Source: Favolaschia claudopus (taxonomy: Eukaryota; Basidiomycota; Agaricomycetes; Agaricales; Mycenaceae). Taken from it: a stretch of DNA of 64,000 bases. Numbering within the stretch: the first letter of the stretch is position 1; each line of letters opens with the position of its first letter. This document shows, in pieces, positions 12,154-20,399 of the stretch. Under the pieces are notes generated by a model. The model was not told the DNA's origin, made no database searches, and saw nothing but the letters and a program-made list of their open reading frames with translations. The stretch is taken from contig JAWWNJ010000070.1 in NCBI GenBank assembly GCA_037176885.1, positions 558,001 to 622,000 on the forward strand, in the 5' to 3' direction. The position numbers were made by a program, and so were the translations under genes.

Positions 12154-13641
12154 ATGTTCACCATGTCCTCGCGTCTCGCCCGCTGGTCTCTGAGCAGGGC
12201 GAGGTCCCAGCATCTCTTACAAGCTGGCGAATCTTCTTTGACGAATCTCCCCAACGAACTTCTCATCGCGATCCTCGAATTCCTCGACGACAAATCTCTC
12301 CATCTCATCGCGGCCCTTTCCAATCATTTCTTCCAGCTTGCCACTGAGACTTTGCTGCTGCGCCACGACATTCCACCAGCTCTCGATTCCGTAACCATTA
12401 AATCTTCTGCAGCGCTCTGCGCCCTCCGATTAGGTTTAGTCTTCTTCAAAGGCCGAGTCAGCCTCTTCCGCTACGTCGTCCCACAACCCATATCACTGTC
12501 TAAAGACCTCCGCCGTCTCGAAGCCGTGGTAAGACGCCTCGGTGGAGCCGGCCGCCAAATCTGCCTCGATTTCTACTCCAACATCATCGAACGCCCCGTA
12601 GGCTGGACCATCGGCGGCCTCGTCCCCCGCCTCCTCCACGGTCTCTGCAGCCACGCAGAAGTCGGACTCTTCATCGCCGATGACGGGTTATTCACCATGA
12701 AATCCAAATCCGTGTATCTCTGGAACCCCTATACTCGCGATCGCTACACCAAGACGACGTTCCACGATGGCACGCGTCAATGGGCGCCCTCCATCCGCAG
12801 CATCAAATCCCTCAGCGTCACATACCCTTTGTTCAACGGTGGCGCACCCGCTCCCCAGCGTTGGTGCATGGTCGTCGTCAATTCCCTCGACCTGCACAAA
12901 TTGTTATTGAATCTGCAGCTCACCCAGCTCGAATGGGCCTTCATCCTCGCGAACCTCACCCTCCCCAACCTCCACGCCGTGGGGATCTACGCCGAGAGCA
13001 TCTCGTCCACCGCCTCCACCTTATTCCTCAACCGCCACCCCATCACGCAGCTCACGTACATGTCCCCCAAACCGCTGAAACCGCTCTACCCCACGACCAA
13101 AGTCCTCGCGCTGCCGCAGCTGACGCATCTCACCGCCCTGGGGCACTACGTCTGCCATATATTCCCATCTCCCACTTCCCCCGCTTCGTCGTCGTCGCTA
13201 TTCCCCAATCTGACGAGCGTCGAGCTCTTCCCCGACCCCGACCTCGACCGCGCGCTCGCGCTCCTCAGCAAACACACACCCCTCACACAGCTCGCTCTAT
13301 GGGCCATCCTCGACCTCTCCTCCTCTTCCCCTATCTTCTCCCTCGTGTTCCCAACCCTCTCCTCCCTCACACTCAACAAATCCCCCGCCCTCGTCTCCTC
13401 GCCGCGCTTCCCCGGAATCCTCGCGACGATGTTCCCGGCGCTGCAGCGGGTGGAGATGAATTATTGTTTTCCTGACACGGATGCGAGAGGACGGCGGGGG
13501 AATGCGGGGAGTAGTAGTGTTACTAATGAGGCGAGGCATGAGGTGTGGCGGAGCAAGAGGAGGCTGGTTGATAGAGTTGCGGCGGAGAATGCGAGGTTGG
13601 TGGTGGTTATGGTGGATCGGGAGTTTTTTGCGCCGCGGTGA
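12154..13641 (+). CDS. F-box domain protein, single exon
   Basis: Uninterrupted 495-codon frame. The first ATG is at 12154 (MFTMSSRLARW), with a second at 12163. An F-box-like motif (LPNELLIAILEFLDD followed by KSLHLIAALSNHF) lies near residues 32-60; such motifs dock substrates to SCF ubiquitin ligases through Skp1. The rest is leucine-rich, serine/proline-rich sequence resembling the irregular LRR-like tails of fungal F-box proteins. Lack of introns is unusual beside its heavily spliced neighbours and may point to retroposition or simple intron loss. No ligand can be deduced. Confidence 0.78.
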   Translation: MFTMSSRLARWSLSRARSQHLLQAGESSLTNLPNELLIAILEFLDDKSLHLIAALSNHFFQLATETLLLRHDIPPALDSVTIKSSAALCALRLGLVFFKGRVSLFRYVVPQPISLSKDLRRLEAVVRRLGGAGRQICLDFYSNIIERPVGWTIGGLVPRLLHGLCSHAEVGLFIADDGLFTMKSKSVYLWNPYTRDRYTKTTFHDGTRQWAPSIRSIKSLSVTYPLFNGGAPAPQRWCMVVVNSLDLHKLLLNLQLTQLEWAFILANLTLPNLHAVGIYAESISSTASTLFLNRHPITQLTYMSPKPLKPLYPTTKVLALPQLTHLTALGHYVCHIFPSPTSPASSSSLFPNLTSVELFPDPDLDRALALLSKHTPLTQLALWAILDLSSSSPIFSLVFPTLSSLTLNKSPALVSSPRFPGILATMFPALQRVEMNYCFPDTDARGRRGNAGSSSVTNEARHEVWRSKRRLVDRVAAENARLVVVMVDREFFAPR

Positions 13642-13677
13642 GGTTTGTTTGATTATTTGGTGGGGACTCTGGATGTG

Positions 13678-13701
13678 TATGGTATGGTATGGTATGGTAT
13701 G
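13678..13701. repeat. GGTAT pentanucleotide microsatellite
   Basis: Four to five perfect tandem copies of GGTAT lie about 40 bp after the stop of the F-box gene, probably in its 3' UTR. Confidence 0.85.
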
Positions 13702-13972
13702 GGTTCTCGTTGTAAAAGCAGCCCAGAGTACATCAGGTACCTCGGTCAATCTTTTCTCTTTTGTCTTCATATGAGAAAATACTCACACCGAAGATGATAA
13801 TTTGCCAAGAAAGTAATATGGTACCTATTGTGCATGCCGAACAATTCGTTCGATTGCTCATCTCAATCTTCCGACCTCACGGCCTACGAAATACTTACAC
13901 GACAAATTATACAAGTTGGAGTTCAGAAATCCTCGGTTGAGAAGAATGGTGTTCACTGAGAGCCAACAAAAA

Positions 13973-14001
13973 CCACTGGAGGTCACAGTGACCTCCAGTG
14001 G
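13973..14001. repeat. 29-bp near-perfect palindrome
   Basis: CCACTGGAGGTCAC and its reverse complement GTGACCTCCAGTGG are separated by a single A, so the transcript could form a tight hairpin. The next 200 bp hold many ATCAC/GATCAC repeats. This may be the scar of a small mobile element. No terminal repeats or target duplication could be fixed. Confidence 0.75.
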
Positions 14002-14269
14002 AATTCAACTGCAAAAACGGCAGTTTCGTGTGTCTGCAAAGATAATCAGGCGCAACAATGCCCCATCAGTGGCAATCACTGGAAATCAAACAGGATCACT
14101 CAAGGATCATCGGGAAAAGCCTCACATCACCCGGGATCACTTAACGATCACATAAAGCTCCCCGCATCACTCGGACACAGTCCGGCGACGTGCCGTGCCT
14201 GCCGGTTTCATTTGGTAAATGCGCGCAAAGGCCGATCAACGTTTTGTTACTTACTCTGCAACGCCCACA

Positions 14270-15967
14270 ATGCCACGCAAGTACGGCGAGCTCCCTTGGT
14301 ACCAACTGTTTACCCTAGTAGCCTCCCTGGCTCCTCTTCGTACGTTTGATTCAATTCATCTCTTCATTGATGTTGAATCTCGTTTAGCCGTCAAGGGGTA
14401 CCCAACCTTAAAACTTCGGACACAGGGTCGGAAAAGTGACTTAACGCTCGCTCGACGCCCACCCCCCCTACGTAAGTGTTACATAAGCCCCCAAAGCGGT
14501 AATTCCCATCAAAAACTGCCAAAGTTTAGTCGAATTTTGCTTTGATTCTGACCATATCAGTACACTTCTGGGACACATCACTGCTCAAATGTGGTATCCC
14601 ACACATTTTCTGCATTTTCCTGGCCATGACTTGTCGTTCGGGTTTGTCCGGGATACACCCAATATATTATGTAATCAAATATTTTTCTCACTTTTTTTTT
14701 CTGACCTTCTCAAACGCGTTTTCAGACCAATCCAAGGCTAGGTCGGAAAAGTGGAATAAGGCGACCTTGAAGCCCACCCCCCCCTTAGCCGGTGTCTCGG
14801 GTTTTGCCGGTGGGTACCCCTTGTTAGCCGTCATTTTACTCTGGACCGCCCTAATCAGCTCTCATACTTCGGCCAACAAGGGTAAGTCTCTGAGGCGCGT
14901 TCTCGGGGAACGCTGCCTCAACTACGCCGCGATACACACCTCCGTTGCACAGCAGCAATTTGTTTTCGGGACGACGATCGCTACATATAGGAAGTGGACG
15001 AAGCAAAACGGAATACCGGCTGTTATCGACGATGTCGGTGGGGATGCACATGTATTGTGGATTGGTGAGAGGCGTACGGATAAGGTGCTATTCTTCTGCC
15101 ACGGTATATTCATTCTTAAACTTGAAAGCGCACAAATTAAACGAATTGATTTTTGGTTCTCTTCTTCTTCCAGGCGGCTGTTACTTCCTTCCTGTCACCG
15201 ATTTCCTACTCTCCTTCTGGCGGTACGTTCAACTGGAGCTCAAGAAACGAGAGATCGAAATCGGAATCGCCCTTCTATCATACTGTGCGTTTCATTCAAC
15301 CTCCCCATAGATTCCCATTTATAATGCTCTACACATATGCGATCGCATTGCAGCACTCGCACCAATGGCAGCATTCCCAACTCCCGCGAAACAAGCTACC
15401 TTGGCTCTCCAATTCATCTTGCACTCCGGCGTCGAACCTCAGAATCTATTCATAGCAGGAGATTCAGCCGGCGGCAACCTCGTTCTCCAAGTCCTATCAA
15501 ACATGCTACATCCTCATACCGGCATCCCCTCCCTTAACCCGTCACAGCCTATTCGCTCCATCGGACTCTTCTCCCCTTGGACGTCCTTCACGACCGAGGC
15601 CAATTCGTTCGATCAATTCGACGGGATTGACTTCCTCGACCGGCGAATACTGGGGAATTACGGAAAAGAGCTTTTACGAGGGTATTCCGAAGAAGATAAC
15701 GCATTCGCAGAGCCAGCAAAGGCGTCGCAGGAATGGTTCACTGGCTCCGCTGCGTTTGTTGATCACTTCTTTGTGACTGCGGGTGAGAAGGAGGTGATGC
15801 GAGATGATATTGTACGGGTTGCAGAGCTGCTCAAGGAATGTCACGGAAATGTTGAGCTCGTGGTTCAGGAGCGGGGCGTCCACGATGATATGTTCATTGA
15901 TTTTTTCACAGGAGAGAAGAATTTGGGGAGCCTTACACCCAAGGTGATCGAGTGGCTGGCCGGTTGA
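14270..15967 (+). CDS. alpha/beta hydrolase, HSL/GDXG (fold-3) type, intron 1 enlarged by a MITE
   Basis: Esterase- or deacetylase-like serine hydrolase of about 356 residues. Exons are 14270-14339, 14828-15103, 15174-15284 and 15354-15967 (1071 nt, frame kept). The protein starts MPRKYGELPWYQL with a hydrophobic N-terminal segment (LAPLPVILLWTALI), suggesting a membrane anchor. The oxyanion HGG motif (CHGGCYFLP) is split by intron 2, the nucleophile lies in GDSAGG, and the likely catalytic His is in VHDDMF near the end. Intron 1 contains a 432-bp hAT-like element, and the acceptor used must be the copy at its right edge (14827). Without the element, intron 1 would be 48 nt (14340-14387). The substrate is unknown; with the PKS and monooxygenase nearby it could act on a metabolite ester or lactone. 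Confidence 0.85.
14392..14823. mobile_element. hAT-type MITE (432 bp) in intron 1 of the hydrolase gene
   Basis: The ends are CAAGGGGTACCCA (left) and TGGGTACCCCTTG (right), perfect 13-bp terminal inverted repeats that extend imperfectly to about 32 bp. The element is flanked by identical 8-bp copies of TTAGCCGT (14384-14391 and 14824-14831). Eight-bp target duplications and a CA-G-rich tip are typical of the hAT superfamily. There is no transposase, so it is non-autonomous. The duplicated target contains the intron acceptor TTAG. Confidence 0.9.
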
Positions 15968-16087
15968 GAGAGCATTGACCTGTTCGTTCTATTGACGTGG
16001 GCTGATAGTTCGATTCGCAACGGAGTGGTGCATTGTTGTGAGCGAAAGCGAATGCTCGTTCCAAATATATATATATATATATGCAAT

Positions 16088-17850
16088 CTATGATTTGCTC
16101 AATAAAGCCTTCTTCGCAACCGCAACCGCATCGTATCCCAACAACTCCGGTTTAACCCAGTGAGCTTTAAGCAATCAAACGAACAAAAAAAACAATGAAC
16201 CACTTGAGTATATATATATATATCGATTCAACGCAAGGAAACTCACATTCCTCCGGCTGCGGAGTCTTCTGATTATGACTGCTCAGCAGCGAAACTCGTT
16301 CAGCGCGCGGCTTCCGAATCTCCTGGAACAGCCTGAGGCGCGCAGGGATATCCGAAGCTTTAGTCCCGCGTGGGAGGAGTGTCGCCAGTGTCCCTGCGTC
16401 TTCCATTCCGATTGCTAGGCCTTGGCCGTAGGCTGAGAGGAATTAATTCAGGTTCAGATTCAAATTACCCACTAAGTGAGAGAAGCAGAATAGACGCACT
16501 GGGATACATAGCATGCGCCGCATCGCCCATGATCGCGACGTTACCCTTGGTCCACGTTGGGAGAGTCGGAAGCTTACGGAGCTGCCAGGTGCGGGGGGCC
16601 TCCGCGGCGTTCACGAGCGCCATGAATTTGGGGCAGAAGTCTTGAAAGTTCTCGTGGAACGCCTCGGCTGAGGTGTCTTCATTCCACTCTACATACGACG
16701 TGGGCATTCGTGAATATGCGAATCGGTTGGATGGAAAGAGAAAGACGCACCGATGTCGTTCCTCTCCCTCCTCTTATCACGGTGCCCAGCGGATATGTTG
16801 ATAATGTTCCCTCGGCGAAGCGGGTACGAGAATATACCCTCGAATTCCTTGCCGCGGATGATGGCAGTGGGTCCAGAGGATTTGCGCTCGTCGCGGATCC
16901 ACGCGAGCTCGGGGTGCGCTTGAAGATCGATCATCCAACGATAGAACGCGAAGTCGTCGGGAGGGGCGTTGTATTCAGGGCCAAGCATGCACTTTCGGAC
17001 GGTGGACTGGGGAGAATCACAGCCAGTGAGTTGAGGTAACGAAGGACTCAAAAGAAGAACTGAAAACTTCACGCGTACCTTGATACCATCCGCACCGAGG
17101 ACGAGATCGAACGTAAACTCTTTTCCGTCCGTTGTCGTCACCGAGGGCCGTGCAGGGTCGAAATTGACGGACTTGATTGCTGCACCGAGACGGATTGAGG
17201 CGGGTGGAAGAGGCATGGCGTTGCGATCCAGGGCAAGACGCATGATCTCCTTGTGCATGTCGACGCGGTGAATGCAGAACCAGCCCTGTAAACAAGGCAG
17301 GATAATAAAGTCAGAACCAAATTAAGCCATGTCAAATAATTGGGATTCACCTGCGGGTACAATCTCCACGCTTCGGAAATGTCGTCAGATATCATGTGAG
17401 TACCGTCCACAGCATACGCCTCGAACTAGTTTTAAGAGAGATAATGGTTAGTGTCGAGAACTCGATCGCGAAATAGAAGAACGCGTGCTTACAGAGCGGA
17501 AATCAACCGTCTGCATATTATCCCAGTTCAACTCGGGCAGCATCTTGTTCAGAACGCCGACCCCATTCGGAGGAACAACGATGCCCGCTCCAATCTCAGC
17601 ATGGAAGGACGAAGACTCGAAAATCTTTGATTCATAGGGTTATGAGATCAAAGAAAATTCAACTTTTAAGGGGATGAACCTCACGCACCGTGATACGATG
17701 CCCTTCCTTCCGCAACATCGCAGCAGTTGCCAGACCTACCAATCCCGCGCCAATGATGGCGATATCGAGTTGCCCGGGAGCAACAGGCGGAGCTTCTGCA
17801 ATCGCAGAGGCGGCCGGGGAATCTTGATAATTCACTGGTTGGACAGACAT
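16088..17850 (-). CDS. FAD-dependent aromatic-ring-type monooxygenase (salicylate hydroxylase-like)
   Basis: Class A flavin monooxygenase: binds FAD, uses NAD(P)H and O2 to hydroxylate a substrate. The start at 17850 opens MSVQPVNYQDSP. The Rossmann motif IIGAGLVGLATA is near residue 30, the DG motif is LVLGADGIK in mid-protein and the GD motif is AIMGDAAHAMYP. The C-terminal part continues as AYGQGLAIGMEDAG. The last intron, closed by an acceptor near 16165, leads to a short terminal exon ending KKALLSKS with stop at 16088-16090. About eight introns. It lies tail-to-tail with the hydrolase (about 120 bp between stops). The substrate is unknown; tailoring of the PKS product is plausible by proximity only. 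Confidence 0.85.
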
Positions 17851-19036
17851 GATAGCCGGAAGTCAAACGCGACGAGTACTAGTCGCTCTGAGCGTGAAGT
17901 CGTCCGACATCGACTCCTTTTATAGCAGCACCCAGCACCACACTAACAGAGGAGACCCTTGCCGCCGAGACGCGCGTTCGTCGGGTGGGGCGCATTCCTA
18001 AACTATTCCTAAGTTTCGGGAGGTTCCGTGCAATTTTGGTGGAGGTGCGTCTTGGTGAAGAGCAAGGATGGATGTCGCATCAATGATCCGACGGAAGATC
18101 GGCGAACATGCCGAGTTGTACAAAACTGTCATTGTCAAAACACTTATAATCTTGTTATAATCGACTGGTTATGGTCGCGTTCGAGCACAATTTAAGAGCA
18201 AAAATAATCAGGAATAGCGGAATATCGGCGAATCTTCGTTGTGGAACGCGAAAAGTGGTGCCTGAGTCAGCCTGACAGAAGTTGCACGATCTCAAGACTC
18301 AGGCTGTTGATTCGTTGAAGACAGTCAAACTGTCAAAGTGAGGATTGAGCTTGCGATTGAGATATGGAGCTAGAGCGGAGGCAGTCATCCCCCGAAGTGC
18401 GGTCGATGTGAAAGTCCGCGCGGAGCGGAATAGATACTCATGAGTATGAGCGTTTTGAAACAACCTCATTGCAAGGATGGAGTATCGCCCAGCGAAGGCA
18501 AACGCGGACTCGGGTACGCGAAGATGCGCAGTTTGAATGCAGATTGGGCAGAATTTTGATACATCTGACTCTAGCAATACTGTATCATTTCGACCGGTTG
18601 TTCACATAACGGGTAACGGCCGGTTGTGAACTGAACAATTTCCGTCCCCGTAACGCATAACAGCGAGTTTTTCTGCCCAAAAAGGCAAGAAAATGTCAAA
18701 ATTTTTGCTCCGGCATTCGCCGAATCACCTTATATGGCAATTTTTCTTTGATTGCCGGCCGGTGAACAATGTTCCCATGCGTAACGCGTAACAGCCCATG
18801 AACAATTGGTCGAAATGATACAGTACCTGGGTCCATTTTATGGAGCCATGACGCAAGGAAGAAATCAAAAGTGGGGCAAGGTTTTGGGTGGTTGAGCGCG
18901 CAGGCTTTCGATGCGAACTCGAGCATTCAGCGGTGATGTGCGGAGACAATTGCAGCGTCAAGACTCCACTGTACTTACCAGGGTCCGCAAGCACCATCGG
19001 TCCTGCTTTTTCCCGACTCCTCGCATTCAACTCCGC
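17851..19036. other. intergenic region between monooxygenase and secreted-protein gene
   Basis: About 1.2 kb holding both divergent promoters. It contains a 244-bp TA-flanked MITE (18580-18823, listed separately). Small open frames here, such as one at 18299-18577 on the minus strand, have no support. Confidence 0.6.
18580..18823. mobile_element. Tc1/mariner-like MITE (244 bp) with TA target duplication
   Basis: The left end CTGTATCATTTCGACC is matched by the inverted right end GGTCGAAATGATACAG. The inverted repeats continue past two mismatches (GG/AA) into TTGTTCA, about 25 bp in all. TA dinucleotides sit directly outside both ends (18578-18579 and 18824-18825), as expected for Tc1/mariner-type insertion. 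Internal sub-repeats of the type GTAACG-CGTAACAG occur on both arms. No coding capacity. It lies about 290 bp upstream of the secreted-protein ATG. Confidence 0.85.
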
Positions 19037-19043
19037 TATAAGA
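19037..19043 (+). promoter_or_regulatory. TATA-like box of the secreted-protein gene
   Basis: TATAAGA lies 77 bp before the ATG at 19114, with a pyrimidine/CA-rich leader between, a usual fungal core-promoter arrangement. Motif-only call. Confidence 0.4.
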
Positions 19044-19113
19044 TGAGCAGCGAACGTTGAATATCTTCCAACAAACAACCAATCCACTCACCAACACAAC
19101 ACAAAGTACTACC

Positions 19114-20016
19114 ATGCCCTCCTTCTCTCTCCTAACATCAACCACTCTATCCCTCGTCCTCCTCACCGCCATTTCCACCCAAGCCAAACAAATCATCTGC
19201 GACCAAGGCGGCGCCAACGTCGAAGCCAGTGACTGTATTGCAGCGTCCTTCACGCTCGTCTCCCGGCACGCCAACTGCGGCGACGAAGTCCTCATCCCCG
19301 CCAACGGTGACTCCGCCCAGTACGGCGGCTGCTGCGCTTCCTTCCAATACAACTCTCCTAACGGCCAACCCCTCCCGCTGAATTTCTCCGGCGTCTCAGT
19401 GGATTTCGTCGAGGGCATCCACCAGTGTACGCGTGGTCAGACGAAGTACGATGGGAATGGACTGACGTTGGTGTACAATGGGCAGAGTTGCGGGGCGGGT
19501 TCGAAACGCTCTGACTCTGGTTCTGAGGCGAAGGAGCTGGCGATTCGCGGTCGGCTGGCGCCACCGAGGGCGCTGAGCAAGCGCAGTTCTCCATGGTGCG
19601 GGGCTACTGTAGCCGCCAACGTCGTCGCCGAAATTGGTGGCGCCATCGTCGAGTTCTTCGAAACAGACCCTTATTCCGGCGCCGTTCCCATCAGCGTCCC
19701 CAGCGCCCAGGACCTCGAAGCCGCCGCACGCACCGTCGCCGACAAGATTTTAGGCGCTGCTCAGGGCATTGATACACATGCGAGCGCAGTGGGTGACCTG
19801 ACGCTCAACCTCCGGCCCTTGAGTGGGAATTGGCAGCATGTATTGAATGTGCTGGAGGTGGCGAGGGATGACAACGAGCACGTTGGGGGATTTATGAGGG
19901 TGGCGTTGGATCATTTTGCGCATCTTAGTGCAGGTGTTGCGACGCAGTGGGCGTATTATATGGTTAAGAGGAAGAGTGACGGTCAAGCGTTGGCGGAGAT
20001 GGAGATCACTAATTAA
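19114..20016 (+). CDS. putative secreted protein with N-terminal cysteine-containing domain
   Basis: Single exon, 300 codons. A clear signal peptide (MPSFSLLTSTTLSLVLLT, cut likely after AISTQA) precedes a domain of about 110 residues with eight or so cysteines (ICDQGG, DCIAAS, HANCGDE, YGGCCAS, HQCTRG, GQSCGAG). Two dibasic KR sites (SKRSDSG and LSKRSSPW, near residues 130-170) could be cut by a Kex2-type protease, releasing a C-terminal part of about 140 residues. I do not recognise the family. Signal peptide, disulphide-type cysteines and KR sites fit a secreted effector-like or cell-surface protein, but no function can be assigned. Confidence 0.75.
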   Translation: MPSFSLLTSTTLSLVLLTAISTQAKQIICDQGGANVEASDCIAASFTLVSRHANCGDEVLIPANGDSAQYGGCCASFQYNSPNGQPLPLNFSGVSVDFVEGIHQCTRGQTKYDGNGLTLVYNGQSCGAGSKRSDSGSEAKELAIRGRLAPPRALSKRSSPWCGATVAANVVAEIGGAIVEFFETDPYSGAVPISVPSAQDLEAAARTVADKILGAAQGIDTHASAVGDLTLNLRPLSGNWQHVLNVLEVARDDNEHVGGFMRVALDHFAHLSAGVATQWAYYMVKRKSDGQALAEMEITN

Positions 20017-20399
20017 TATGAGAGGATCGTCACGAGTCCCATGCAGATGTTAGAATAACTTACTCAATTTTAATGTATGTATTTATTCGATGACTTGGTC
20101 GTCTGATCCCCATTCATGAAGTTGTCTCGCGATCACAGAATAGTCGTTCGCTAGTACTTCGAGTGCAATCGAGACTTGAGGAGGGATACATCGTTCAAGA
20201 GATACAGCGGCCGTAAATTCATAAGGTATCAACAAGCTCCTGCGGTGATAACTTAGTTTAGAATTACTGCGAATGGTGCAACATACCTGCCATCGACGCT
20301 CCATCAAAACATCAGAGCGGCTGGCCGTTCGTAGCTATACCGAATATGACTGAACTGAACTTTTTTTACATCGGAAGCAACAGCAACCTACCATATTAC

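Noticed and set aside
12780..13475. 231-codon frame overlapping the F-box gene
   Set aside because: Same-strand shadow frame with Pro/Arg/His-rich composition; the F-box frame has the domain.
16060..16225. Two AT dinucleotide tracts as a possible element border
   Set aside because: Simple (AT)n microsatellites; one is inside the last intron of the monooxygenase and the other in its 3' UTR.
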